Below, piece after piece: positions 27,967 to 37,354 of a stretch of DNA of 64,000 nt (positions are counted from its first letter, which is position 1; the number at the start of each line of letters is the position of its first letter). The stretch lies in NCBI GenBank assembly GCA_900323505.1, contig OOIN01000016.1:186001-250000 (forward strand), in the 5' to 3' direction. This DNA comes from Ustilago trichophora. Taxonomy: Eukaryota; Basidiomycota; Ustilaginomycetes; Ustilaginales; Ustilaginaceae. The position numbers and the translations under genes were made by a program. The notes below the pieces were generated by a model. It ran no database searches. It had not been told where the DNA came from and saw only the letters and a program-made list of their open reading frames with translations.

Positions 27967-28455
27967 ATGTCAACCATCCGATTTCTGCTTGGGCTAGCGG
28001 CTACGGCTTTCCTTCTAGCTTCAGCCCAGATGGACGATTTCGACAAGGTAAACTGGGCCAAAGCTGTCGAAGTTTACAAGAAAAATCATTTTCGAGGTCT
28101 CTTCCAATCGTTCCGAAGCAACCTTGCCACGTACGCCAAGGTTCCTGATCTCGAAGACAAAGCCCTCGAGCACGCCAAAACGTATGGTGTGATACCTGTG
28201 GCTAGCTACACGGCTGAAGAGTCTACTGCAGCCAAGGGTTCACCTTCGGCGAAAGTGTACTTTCTCAGCGCTATCCAACCGCCTCAATCACTGCACCAGG
28301 AGATGGCCAAAGACACTTTTCTGCATGACCAAAACGTGCTCGCCTTTTGGAAGTACGAAAACGACAAGTTCCACCTTCTCCAAATGGATACTCTTGGCTC
28401 TCAAGTTACGGAATGGCCTCTCCAGCGGCTCAAGGACGTTTTGAAGCTCCCTTGA
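27967..28455 (+). CDS. Secreted effector-candidate paralog 15
   Basis: 162 residues, one of the shortest members. Signal peptide about 1-20 (FLLGLAATAFLLASA). Mature: FDKVNWAKAVEVYKKNHF, then VPDLEDKALEHAKTYGVIPV, KVYFLSAIQPPQSLHQEM, VLAFWKYENDKFHLLQMDT and tail WPLQRLKDVLKLP. The tail form (xWPLxxLKDVL) is shared with the genes further right (32080, 37355), while the DLEDKALEHA helix links it to the 26460 protein, so it is transitional between the left and right halves. It has no close tandem sister. Cysteine-free. Confidence 0.87.
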   Translation: MSTIRFLLGLAATAFLLASAQMDDFDKVNWAKAVEVYKKNHFRGLFQSFRSNLATYAKVPDLEDKALEHAKTYGVIPVASYTAEESTAAKGSPSAKVYFLSAIQPPQSLHQEMAKDTFLHDQNVLAFWKYENDKFHLLQMDTLGSQVTEWPLQRLKDVLKLP

Positions 28456-28811
28456 TTACGATCAACCCGAGTCTCCTCCTCCAGTCCCCAAGGGTGCCTA
28501 TCTTTTTCACGAGTGCGTGCATAGTGGTATCTGCTCAGCACGTCCATTCCCTTCAATTCAAGTCTTCCACGAGAACATCACGCGCGACACCGAGATCATC
28601 GACTGCGCAGCAATCAGGAAGGCTGACGAACGAAAGTGAAATTCGCAAGTCTGACCGGGCTGCAAAGGAAACTGCCTTGCTGGCTCGCAAAGAAGTCCAA
28701 AGCGTCTATGAGAAAATCTATCAGCCTTTCGAGCGGGAATAAAAGAAGTCAAGCGAAGCTGAGTGTTTGACGATTTCACGATTCGACGTATGCTTTTTCC
28801 TACACAATCAC

Positions 28812-28973
28812 ATCGTAAAAAAAGGAAATATCCACCTCGCAGCCACCCGCCGAAGCCACCCCCGATTGTATTTACCACTCGGGACCAAAATGAATTGAAT
28901 TTGATTTTTTTCATTACAATCGGGGGTGGCTCCGGCGGGTGGCTGCGAGGTGGATATTTCCTTTTTTTACGAT
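28812..28973. mobile_element. Fold-back element: 59 bp inverted repeats, 44 bp loop
   Basis: The arms 28812-28870 and 28915-28973 are reverse complements with one mismatch in 59. They begin and end atcgtaaaaaaagg/cctttttttacgat and enclose 44 AT-rich bases. No open frame of note. The structure fits a tiny non-autonomous (MITE-like) element or an RNA/DNA hairpin. The flanking 'at' on both sides could be a 2-base target duplication, but it is too short to be evidence. It sits between the 3' ends of the convergent 27967 and 29053 genes. Confidence 0.8.
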
Positions 28974-29052
28974 ATGAATGATGGCAAAACGACAACCTGA
29001 CTCGCTTGAGCGCAAGAGACTTGAAGAAGCTTCATCAGAGATGCGGACTACG

Positions 29053-30594
29053 CTAGGCATCGTTGAAGTCAGTCAGTTTGGAGCTCTGAAATGTGCTTAC
29101 AGAAGGCTTCAACTGAATGGTGCGATCAGCGTCGTGGTGGATACCCTGAAGATGAGCCAGGTCATCTTCCTTGGCGGGTACGCCAGAGGCTACAGGCCGA
29201 AGCTCTTCAAGAACACTCTTGTGTTGCACGACCTCTATATCGATGGGAACCTGGTTGCGGAGCATGTTGAGACCGATGGCGGCGCGGAAGAGTGGATCCA
29301 AGGTAGCGACGGTGCAGAAGATAGCGGCAATGGTACACGACATGAGGGAGACAATGCTGATAGTGATCATTCCGAACGAGAGAGGAGCGGCAATGCTACC
29401 GTGCTCGATGCCATAGTGCCAAGACCAAATGATCATGATCATAGGCACGGCTCCAAAGGAGGGAGCGCAAATCACAACAATGCCGACGTATGTGAGGGCT
29501 AGAAGGGTCATTTTCCACGTGTTGAGGCTGAGACCGCTACGATCATTGGGTGTGTCGGCCTTGGGTTTCGCCTGGATGAGCAAGAATCGAGTTCTTGCTA
29601 CAATACTTTTGCATGAAGGTGGGACACCCTCGCGATGCAAAGAGAGGGCATGTTCGACAAGACTGACGCAGTTGGGTAGGCCGTATATGAAGGCGGCGAC
29701 GAAGACGATGCCAGCAAAGACTATGGCGGCAAGGCAGTTGAGCGACACATATCTATGCGTCTCAAAGTAAGCAGCTGAGACCCTGCGCGCGGTCCGGATG
29801 AGCTCGTCGGATGCCGGCTGGCTTCCATTCTCGATCCTGACCGAGTGACCTCGAGCAAATTCATGAATTTGCCGCAAGATCTCATCTGAGACTAATTGAG
29901 AAGCCAAAAGGTTGGCGCGTTGGTAGGAGCGACCGGCCATGGAAAAGAGTGTGAAAGTGATGGTGGTGAAGATGGCGCAAGGACCAATGAGGATCATGTT
30001 GACAATGATAGCATTGCGTGGAAGAGGCAGGTAGAACCAACGGTTGTACGAAGAAGATGTGTGCTTGCTGATCGACAGTGGTGACCTTGGGCTACATCCG
30101 ATGATGAACCCGTGAATACTGATCCAGGCTCCAGTGACCAAAGGCCACCAGGGCAAAGGTATCACCCACCACCAGCTATAAGAACTAAGGCCGACAAAGG
30201 AGAACGCTGCAATGATGAGGGCGGTGATAGACCAAGCAACCAAGTAAAGAGCGACTCCGAGGACCAAGGTTAAGACGCAGTTGGCCATATAGAAAGATCC
30301 ATACGGCGATTCTCGTTTCGTCATAATCCAGAGCTTGCCTAACGACCTTTTCTGTTTCTTGTAGATCACAAAGGCGCATAGAACGAAGGTGAGGATGGTC
30401 TCGAGCTCGCTAGCCAGCAGAAAAATCCTGAGACTCTTGGAGCACGGTTGATACATGGTGATGTATAGAGTATGAATGACTTGTTCTTGCGTCATACCAC
30501 GATGAAGAAAGCTCATGCTGGTTGGATCAGTGGCATGGGAGAGAGAGGGCGATTGACTTGGCAGGTCCAGCCCTGCAGCAGCGTTGGTGTTCAT
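29053..30594 (-). CDS. Seven-helix membrane protein, unknown function (paralog of 60899-62802)
   Basis: 513 residues from the ATG read from 30594, with about seven hydrophobic segments (near residues 55-78, 104-135, 140-170, 195-220, 285-310, 365-390, 400-430) and a soluble C-terminal tail of ~80 residues. It aligns with the gene at 60899: ESPYGSF vs KSPYGTF, WVIPLPW vs WFIPFPW, IIGCSPRSP vs VISCSPRSP, and LPLPRNAIIVNMILIG vs LPLPHSATVMNTFIIG. No signal peptide, and none of the array signature. The topology resembles a seven-transmembrane receptor, but I recognise no receptor family motif. Uninterrupted frame, whereas the paralog has two introns inside the homologous region. It is embedded in the secreted-protein array without being related to it. 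Confidence 0.85.
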   Translation of the reverse strand: MNTNAAAGLDLPSQSPSLSHATDPTSMSFLHRGMTQEQVIHTLYITMYQPCSKSLRIFLLASELETILTFVLCAFVIYKKQKRSLGKLWIMTKRESPYGSFYMANCVLTLVLGVALYLVAWSITALIIAAFSFVGLSSYSWWWVIPLPWWPLVTGAWISIHGFIIGCSPRSPLSISKHTSSSYNRWFYLPLPRNAIIVNMILIGPCAIFTTITFTLFSMAGRSYQRANLLASQLVSDEILRQIHEFARGHSVRIENGSQPASDELIRTARRVSAAYFETHRYVSLNCLAAIVFAGIVFVAAFIYGLPNCVSLVEHALSLHREGVPPSCKSIVARTRFLLIQAKPKADTPNDRSGLSLNTWKMTLLALTYVGIVVICAPSFGAVPMIMIIWSWHYGIEHGSIAAPLSFGMITISIVSLMSCTIAAIFCTVATLDPLFRAAIGLNMLRNQVPIDIEVVQHKSVLEELRPVASGVPAKEDDLAHLQGIHHDADRTIQLKPSVSTFQSSKLTDFNDA

Positions 30595-32079
30595 GACGAG
30601 TAGTGGTATGCCTCGAGATGCCTGGATGTATTCTATGCCTGGGAGGAGCCAAAGGAGACGATTGACAATGACGGTTGACTATTGACAGAACGTAAAATGG
30701 ATGTGAAAAGGAGGTGAGGATGTAAGGTGGCAACGAACGAGGTGGTACAGCCAGTGGGGACCGGAATAGCAGCAACCGCACGATTCCTTGGACTTTATAT
30801 CTTTCGAAGAGTAGACAAGCAGACATCTCTGCATTGACTCGGATGCTTGTCAGCGCTCATGCGAGTGGCTAGGCAAGTGGTGAGCCGCGCTTCAGGCACA
30901 TAGGATACAGTGTAGAGATGCACAAGATCCTAAGCACCATGAGAGATAACAGGTGCTGCCTGCCGAGGCGAAGTGTGCAAGAACGATGAAAGGCCTAACT
31001 AAAGGCCATGAAGTGTTGCAAGTACCTGTGCGGAGTCCAAAAGGGGCAGTGGGACCCGATGTGGGCATCGCGGCTCTGGGCCCATGCACTCGCTAGTCCG
31101 TCGATCCTATTGTTTTGTGCAGATGCCAGGCCGGCTCGGGCAGCGAGCGAACAGAGCACCTGCTTAAGCGAAAAGCACAGATCCGGATCTAGCTGAGCAA
31201 GGGCCGCTTGGTTATGCAGCGGCTGCCAAAGAGGGTTGCATTTCCTTTTCCATCGGAATGCCCGCACCCCTGCCATGCGAGAAGGACAAAAGACAAACAA
31301 AGAAGAAAGCCCTAAAAAGAGGTCATCAAAAAGAAATTATTGCGAAGAATAACCATCACAATAATTTCTTATTAATTTATTTATTGCATTAAACTGGAAC
31401 CGAGCACAGGCGAACTTGGAATTAGGAGAGCAAAAAAAAAGGCGAAAAAAAAAGAAAGGAAAAGAGGGCGACGCCGTAGCCGAGCTGTCAAACAGAGCGA
31501 ACGCCACACTCAAAGCTTCTCGAGGCTTTTTGACTCATAAAGAGAACACAAAAGTCATGTTCGAATGCTTTTAGAGCTGGTAGCATCACTGCCAGATCCT
31601 TTCTAGCAAGGAATCGAGCGTGGATGCTGCACAGGGCAAAAAAACTTGCCAGGCAAGCAGCTACGCATTGTCAAGCTGCGACACAATAGCTCGACCACGG
31701 CATGCGTTTGCTACGCCGTTGCGAGCTTTTCAGAGAGAAAGGAGTTGCAGTGGGACCAAGGTTTTGGGCACAACGAAGGAGTCCCTATACTTGAGATAGT
31801 TGTGGCACTCTAATCTGAAAGTGGGCGATTAGGCTCTTTGTGACTGATGTTGCACGAAGTGGGCTCTCGAGCAGGAAACCCCCTAAGGATGGGGCGACCT
31901 GGAAACGTTTGCAAATCCTTGGACAGTCACACGTAGGCGCTGTATCGAAGCAACGGAGCCTAGCTGATAGCTCCGTCGGAGAAAAGGGGAATGCCGACAG
32001 CCTATAAATAGTTGACTGCAAGATATGATTGCCTCTCCTAGTCAGCACTTCACCTCGGCAATTCCCGCCAATCATCATC
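30595..32079. other. Long intergenic region with AT-rich patch
   Basis: Nearly 1.5 kb without a supported gene. 31330-31390 is distinctly AT-rich and contains a 12-base inverted repeat (31331-31342 with 31359-31370), followed by a purine-rich stretch at 31430-31470. It may be a remnant of a mobile element; no coding trace seen. Confidence 0.45.
32003..32010 (+). promoter_or_regulatory. TATA box of the 32080 gene
   Basis: TATAAATA, 77 bases before the chosen ATG; supports that start against the longer open frame. Confidence 0.6.
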
Positions 32080-32565
32080 ATGATTTCCCTTCGTCTTCAT
32101 CTTTTTCGATTCTTGATTCTTCTCCTATCAGTTGGAATCATGCTGGTGAGAGCCGATGATCCCCCTCTGACAGGCACCGACCTTAAGTTCTGGCAAGAAG
32201 CAAAGGAGCGTTACATTGGTGACAGCGAAGGTGTAGATCTCCGAGCAGACGGACTCCAAAAGTTTGCAGAGGTCGCAGATTTGAATAGGGAGGCGTTGAG
32301 ACATTCCGAGGCTCATGGCACAACCCCTATCGGCAAGAAAAAGGCGTTCCTTCCGAGGAACAGGAAGCCGTATTTCTGGTCAATCGTTCGCCCCGGTCAC
32401 GAATTGCACGAAAGAATGAACCTTGACGCAGATCGCGCTGCGCTGGCTCTTTTCCGTACGACAAATGAGGGGACCAACCTGATACACATCGACACTGTGA
32501 AGAATGCGGCGATGGATTTGCCTGTGTGGCCCCTCCGGGACATTCTCAGACGTCTTCGAAGATGA
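32080..32565 (+). CDS. Secreted effector-candidate paralog 16
   Basis: 161 residues from the ATG at 32080, which puts the hydrophobic signal peptide (about 1-25, FRFLILLLSVGIMLVRAD) at the N-terminus and fits the TATA spacing. It pairs with the 33193 protein: PPLTGTDLKFWQEAKERYIG, a helix VADLNREALRHSEAHG, PIGKKK, PYFWSIVRPGHELHERMNLDADRAALALF, LIHIDTV. The usual FWK becomes LFR. Tail LPVWPLRDILRRLRR, strongly basic and lacking IH. Cysteine-free. Confidence 0.87.
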   Translation: MISLRLHLFRFLILLLSVGIMLVRADDPPLTGTDLKFWQEAKERYIGDSEGVDLRADGLQKFAEVADLNREALRHSEAHGTTPIGKKKAFLPRNRKPYFWSIVRPGHELHERMNLDADRAALALFRTTNEGTNLIHIDTVKNAAMDLPVWPLRDILRRLRR

Positions 32566-33192
32566 TCTGGTCCTTTCAGATTCTCAAACGAAACGCTACG
32601 TTGATCTATAGACCCCTCTGCCTTCCTTGTCTTCTTCTCAACGAGAGCACCATCTTGTTGAAGTTTATGCTTTTCAGAAAAGGGTTTGTGATCGCCAAGT
32701 TTGTCGACTTCTCATGGACTTTGCAGTAGGGGGTCTAACGTGAACGCTCAAAATGTGAGCAAAGACGTGTGGCGTGGCTGCCAACATTCATCAAACTGTG
32801 AAAACACTGTTGCTAGCTTTGAGGAGAGCAGTGGGAAAGCTTGTCGCACAAAGAAGCGATCTCTGTCTCTAAGGCCTAGCAGGGGTTGCTGTCTCATCTC
32901 AGCGTGAGCAAAAAGCCGTCACCACTCACACTCCACAGGGTGGGCTCCCGCTCTTAAAGAAGGACAGGAAAAGCGAAGAATCAGTGAACATGTGGTGTAC
33001 AGACGAGCGAGACCAAATGAATAAGGTGGGACGTACTCTGTACTCTCAGACGCCCTTGCCCTCTCGCAAATTTGCAGACTCTTCGATGGGGGACTGAATT
33101 GCCAAGAAGCTTACAGTATACTGTATGTACGCGACTCAGCGTAATTTGCCTCTTCCATCCTCATTCCTTTACATCGTACCATTTTGCACGCC
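32566..33192. other. Intergenic, promoter of the 33193 gene
   Basis: 'aaggtgggacg...cagacgcccttgccctctcgc' (about 33024-33065) resembles the 3' end of the dispersed repeat and may be a fifth, heavily decayed copy. No gene seen. Confidence 0.4.
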
Positions 33193-33696
33193 ATGCGCTA
33201 TAATCCGCATTCCCTACTCCGGCTTTCGCTTCTACTTTTGATTATAGCAGCCACCCTGATCTGGGCCCAACCGCCTTTGACTGGTTCTGACCTTGATCAC
33301 TACCGGATCGCACGATACACTTATGAGGGAGTCCTTGGACACGACATTGGCCTGCGAGAAGAAGAACTTGATACGATCAAGGAAAAGTTCGGAAATGTAG
33401 AAGCTCTGAAGGAGGAACTGCTTGCGATTGGGAAAAAGAAGGGGGTCAACAGTTTTGACGCAAGAAAGCCAATTCTGGAACGAATCGGTCTTCAAAAAAG
33501 CAGGCCTTACTTCACCGTCATCGTTCGACCGGATGACGAATTGCACGGGCAAATGGGTTTGGACCATGATCGCGCCGCACTGGCTTTCTTCCATGCGAAG
33601 AAGCAGGGCGCAGATCTTCTCCGCATCGATACTGTGTTGGAAGGAGTTCTCATGATGCAACCATCGATCTTCAATCCGGTGGTCAAGCTGCTTTAG
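33193..33696 (+). CDS. Secreted effector-candidate paralog 17
   Basis: 167 residues from the ATG at 33193 (the upstream TTG of the open frame is discounted). Signal peptide about 1-25 (LLLLIIAATLIWAQ). Sister of the 32080 protein: PPLTGSDLDHYRIARYTYEG, NVEALKEELLAIGKKKG, PYFTVIVRPDDELHGQMGLDHDRAALAFF, LLRIDTV. FWK is replaced by FFH. The C-terminus (FNPVVKLL) no longer matches the WPLxxL tail, which suggests relaxed constraint at the end. Cysteine-free. Confidence 0.86.
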   Translation: MRYNPHSLLRLSLLLLIIAATLIWAQPPLTGSDLDHYRIARYTYEGVLGHDIGLREEELDTIKEKFGNVEALKEELLAIGKKKGVNSFDARKPILERIGLQKSRPYFTVIVRPDDELHGQMGLDHDRAALAFFHAKKQGADLLRIDTVLEGVLMMQPSIFNPVVKLL

Positions 33697-34188
33697 GCAC
33701 AATAGTGTGTTTCCTACCTAGGCAGCTCAAGGCCAATCTGACGCTAGCCCGACTCTCCTGTATCTGCGGGCCCTGAGCCAGTAGCGAGCATTAGATTTGC
33801 CGAAGTCTTAGTTCTATGCTGCTGTATGCCACCAAGGTAGTGAAGCCCGAGAATAACTTGAAGATGTGGAACGAGACTTGCAGTCAGATCAGCTCTGAGA
33901 TCCAGTAGGGAGCCGTCGGGGAGTCCACGTTGCTATTGCAGGATGCAAATGAATCTGCAAGCCACAGTGAAGCAGCGGGTGGGAACTGTGGTAACTCTGG
34001 CAGTGCAAACGTCTGTGCTGAAACCACTAGTTGCCTTGCTTTGCTGGGATCTGAATGCAAGTTTTGGTTGTCTCTCGATCCAAATCCTTTAAAATGCTCT
34101 TCGGTGAAATATTTTGTTTTGCTTCTCCTCCATGTCTTCGAATCTCTCAACACCGACCTTCGCTGAAACCAATACCTTCTCTTTCGCC
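33697..34188. other. Intergenic with first copy of a duplicated promoter block
   Basis: 'tctgcaagccacagtgaagcag' type sequence at ~33953 recurs upstream of the 35330 and 36332 genes. No gene seen. Confidence 0.55.
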
Positions 34189-34683
34189 ATGGTCGTCCCA
34201 AGATTCATCCTGCTTCTCTTCACGACTCTGGTTCTGTTGCTAGCGGTACAAGTGCTTGCTTTTGACTACATGGACCGTCAAGACTTTGCAGTGTGGAAAA
34301 AGGCTAAAAAGGATATTCGGGAAAAATACGGAGATGTCACGTTCCTGCACGACTCCCGTGGATTGGAGCCTTTCAAGCATATCGAAAACCTGCAAGAAAG
34401 ACTCCTCGTATTGGCCGAGGAAGAGGGAGGGCTCAAAGGCGCCATCATGCATGAAGCAACGGGCTCCTCCTCTCTAAACAACCGAAAGATGTGGTTTACA
34501 ACCGTGATTCACCCAAACGACCCCATCGCATCGGAGATGCAGCTCCAAGGCAGACTTGCTCTTGCTTTCTGGAGGAGGGACAAAGTTGGCAATACGCTCA
34601 TCGACATCTCTTTTGCGCCGTACCACCAGCATGTCAACTTGGGCTTGGAATCTCTCGACTCTGTTCTGGCACATGTGCGGTAG
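34189..34683 (+). CDS. Secreted effector-candidate paralog 18
   Basis: 164 residues from the ATG at 34189 (gccATGg), immediately followed by a signal peptide (about 1-23, ILLLFTTLVLLLAVQVLA). The longer open frame adds only a Ser/Thr-rich leader and is rejected. First of three near-tandem sisters: PFKHIENLQERLLVLAEEEGGLKGAIMHE, KMWFTTVIHPNDPIASEMQLQGRLALAFWRRDK, LIDI, tail LGLESLDSVLAHVR. The FWR form and the GGLKGAI motif define this sub-clade (34189, 35330, 36332). Cysteine-free. Confidence 0.88.
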   Translation: MVVPRFILLLFTTLVLLLAVQVLAFDYMDRQDFAVWKKAKKDIREKYGDVTFLHDSRGLEPFKHIENLQERLLVLAEEEGGLKGAIMHEATGSSSLNNRKMWFTTVIHPNDPIASEMQLQGRLALAFWRRDKVGNTLIDISFAPYHQHVNLGLESLDSVLAHVR

Positions 34684-35329
34684 GCCTATCGCTCAACCAG
34701 CTTGAAAGGTCTTACCAGTTGCTCCGGTCGACCTATCTCCTGCCTCATTCCAACTCTCTACGCTAGCAGAAGCTATACTTTGTCATTTGCCCACATCAAA
34801 CTCCCTTCGGTCGATCAAGTAGAGTTTGCCACGTCATCTCGCCAACTCTCCTTGAGCTCTTGTTTTCGTGTCACCTTTCTCCTTTACTACCATCATCTTC
34901 CGCACTCGCTACTCGGCTGCGCCTAGTAGTTTTAGCCTCCTTGTTCTTGTCGCTCTGGCTCTCCACTTGATCAGACCCCTTCTGGCGGGCCGGGAACCTC
35001 ATTGAGCAATACTACTCAAAGCTCTACTCACAATACCTAGTTCTCTACATAAAACTGGCGTGCGAGTCTCAGCAGGAACGTTCCTTTAGCAGAGGTATCT
35101 GCAAGCCACAATGAAGCAGAAAGCGGGAACCGTGGTAGTTTTGGCTGAGTTGAAAACATCTGGTTCTGGACCTCAAGTCTAGACCCCTACTTGCCGCGAT
35201 CTGAGTGAGCACAGCTTTCGGTAAGTGTCCGTCTCAGCTCTGCTGTAAAACATTTATTTGCCTCCTCCTGCACCTTGACCGTTCATCAGCAACCTCTTCC
35301 GCTCGAGCATCTCTCTTTTCACCATCATC
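34684..35329. other. Intergenic, second copy of the duplicated block
   Basis: Contains 'tctgcaagccacaatgaagcag' at ~35098 and a 'ggcgggccgggaacctcattgagc' type segment at ~34983 that recurs downstream of the next gene at ~35972. The spacer was duplicated together with the gene. Confidence 0.55.
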
Positions 35330-35821
35330 ATGCCAAGATACAGCCTGCTTTTCTGGGCGACGCTACTTCTTCTACTTATGGTAGGAGCGATAGCTTCCGA
35401 TCTGCAAGATGACACCGACCGTTTGATGTACGAAGGAGCACTAAGTGATTACAGGCGAGTTTTCAGAGGACAAAACATCGTCGTAGATTTCGTCACAGCT
35501 GAACCTTACAAGCACATCGAAAACTTTCAAGAAAAACTCCTCAGACTAGCCATAGCAGATGGAAGACTCAAAGGTGGCATCAGGCATGGTGTAAGAGGCT
35601 CTCCTGCAAATGATAATCGGGGGATATGGTACACGACGTTGGTCGACCCAACAGACTCTCTAGCGCAGGAAATGAGGCTTGACGGTAGATTCGCTCTTGT
35701 ATTCTGGCGGAAGGATAAAGACAGGGAAAAGATTTTGGACATCATTTTGACACCTAACTCTAAAGAACACTGGTCGTTGGAGCCACTCGAGGGCATCTTT
35801 GAGCATTTCTATTTCGGATAA
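35330..35821 (+). CDS. Secreted effector-candidate paralog 19
   Basis: 163 residues, signal peptide about 1-22 (LLFWATLLLLLMVGAIAS). Mature part: DDTDRLMYEGALSDYRRVFRG, PYKHIENFQEKLLRLAIADGRLKGGIRHG, GIWYTTLVDPTDSLAQEMRLDGRFALVFWRKDK, ILDI, tail WSLEPLEGIFEHFYF. Start-to-start distance from the 34189 gene is 1141 bases and to the 36332 gene 1002 bases, and the upstream blocks match, so the three are products of unit duplication. Cysteine-free. Confidence 0.88.
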   Translation: MPRYSLLFWATLLLLLMVGAIASDLQDDTDRLMYEGALSDYRRVFRGQNIVVDFVTAEPYKHIENFQEKLLRLAIADGRLKGGIRHGVRGSPANDNRGIWYTTLVDPTDSLAQEMRLDGRFALVFWRKDKDREKILDIILTPNSKEHWSLEPLEGIFEHFYFG

Positions 35822-36331
35822 TGCACAGTCAGATTGATACTTGCCAAATGTTTCCTACCATTATCCTCCGCAATTGTCGCTAGACGCACCCTCTAGCCTT
35901 TAACACCTCCCACTTGGTACTTCTTCCACTCGTCTTTGTTGTTTGCGCTCTGTGCTTTGACCAGACGGCTTACGGTGGGTCGGAAGCCTCGTTGAGCTGA
36001 GGCTTAGCCGCAAGATACACGTATCCTTGCAACGACGGCGTGAGATGCTCAACCGGACCGTTTACTATGCAAGATGCGAAGGAGCCGGCGAGCCGCAGTG
36101 AAGTCGCAAGTGGCGAAGAACGGTAATCTTGTCTGAGCTGAGCGCACTGAACCCACCCCTTTGCTTGAGTCAGCTGGTTCAACCCACCTGCTGCTACCTG
36201 AAATTTCGAGTGAGCTCCGCTTTTTGTCCCTTTGAACCCTCAAAGTCGAATGCCTCTTCACTTCGTCCTCCATCTTTCTAAGCTCCCAGCAGTCTCGTCG
36301 ACTTGCAAGATAAAAGGAGTCTTCTTTGACC
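35822..36331. other. Intergenic, third copy of the duplicated block
   Basis: 'cgagccgcagtgaag' at ~36090 corresponds to the blocks at ~33957 and ~35102, more diverged. No gene seen. Confidence 0.5.
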
Positions 36332-36820
36332 ATGATACTACCGCAATGCGGCTTGCTAGCTTGTACAGCATCACTTCTTCTACTGGCGTCACAAGTGGTA
36401 GCACCAAAGATGCCGCACGAATACGACTTCGACATGTGGTTGGGAGCACAAGAGGAATACAGAAGAGCACACAAAGGCCGCCTCTTCCTTCCACAGCATG
36501 TCGGACTGGATTCATATGATGATATTTTTAACCTGAAAGGAAAGATCCTCTACATAGCAGAGAGCGCAGGAAGAATGAGAGGAGCCATGAAGATCGGGGT
36601 GAGGGGCACGCACGAAGAAGGAAACAGAGCGATTTGGTTCTCGACTGTAATCCATCCGCGTGACTTTCTCGCCGAAGAAATGATGCTAGGAGACCGAACT
36701 GCTTTGGCACTATGGAGGATTGACAAGGACGGCGAGAAGCTCCTCACCATGGATACAGTGCCAAACCTTGATCTTCGCTTTGGCTTGGAGGATCTGCATG
36801 CCGTCTTGAGACAGTTTTGA
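36332..36820 (+). CDS. Secreted effector-candidate paralog 20
   Basis: 162 residues from the ATG at 36332. Signal peptide about 1-24 (CGLLACTASLLLLASQVVA; both Cys fall in it). Mature: YDFDMWLGAQEEYRRAHKGR, DDIFNLKGKILYIAESAGRMRGAMKIG, AIWFSTVIHPRDFLAEEMMLGDRTALALWRIDK, LLTMDT, tail FGLEDLHAVLRQF. It is the third of the near-tandem sisters and differs from the other two mainly in the central basic segment. Mature part without cysteine. Confidence 0.87.
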   Translation: MILPQCGLLACTASLLLLASQVVAPKMPHEYDFDMWLGAQEEYRRAHKGRLFLPQHVGLDSYDDIFNLKGKILYIAESAGRMRGAMKIGVRGTHEEGNRAIWFSTVIHPRDFLAEEMMLGDRTALALWRIDKDGEKLLTMDTVPNLDLRFGLEDLHAVLRQF

Positions 36821-37354
36821 CCAGCCTGTTGAATGTGCTTGACACATCTTATCGACCTATTCCCTGATCATTTCCCATCTCTTTCCGCTGACCTTGGCTG
36901 TACTTACTCCGCTGCCTATACCAAGCACCTTGCGAACGAAAAGTTTGATCTTCTCTTCCGAGAGTAGTTGTCCCAAAATCACTTGTAAGAAAGAAGCATC
37001 GGGAATTACATCTATGATAGTACAATTCATGGCACAGCTGCGATGACGTAAAGGCCAACACGAATCGCGCTCGAACTGTACCAATGGGAAGGGACTTTGA
37101 GCCCACTGTTGCAGCAGCCGTACTGACATAGGGGTGCGTGCAGTGAGCGTGAGGCTTGGGCTCGGAGCGTGTCCAGGTGTTGTGCGTCTCGATCCCAGTG
37201 TTAGCATGGACTTTGCTGCTGAACAAAGAAAAGTGGGCTGAGTGGGTGTACTTAAGGATCGACTCCAGGTGTTCGAAGGTGGAATCCCTTCCTTACCATC
37301 CTGCGACTTGTTGGGCCGTACCATCCTGTTTGTGTCGATCACCTGCTCGTTACC
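36821..37354. other. Intergenic, no gene recognised
   Basis: Minus-strand open frames here lack supporting features. Holds the promoter of the 37355 gene. Confidence 0.45.

Noticed and set aside
28558..28995. Open frame across the fold-back element
   Set aside because: It is palindromic, low-complexity translation (Pro/Gly-rich mirror segments) produced by the inverted repeat.
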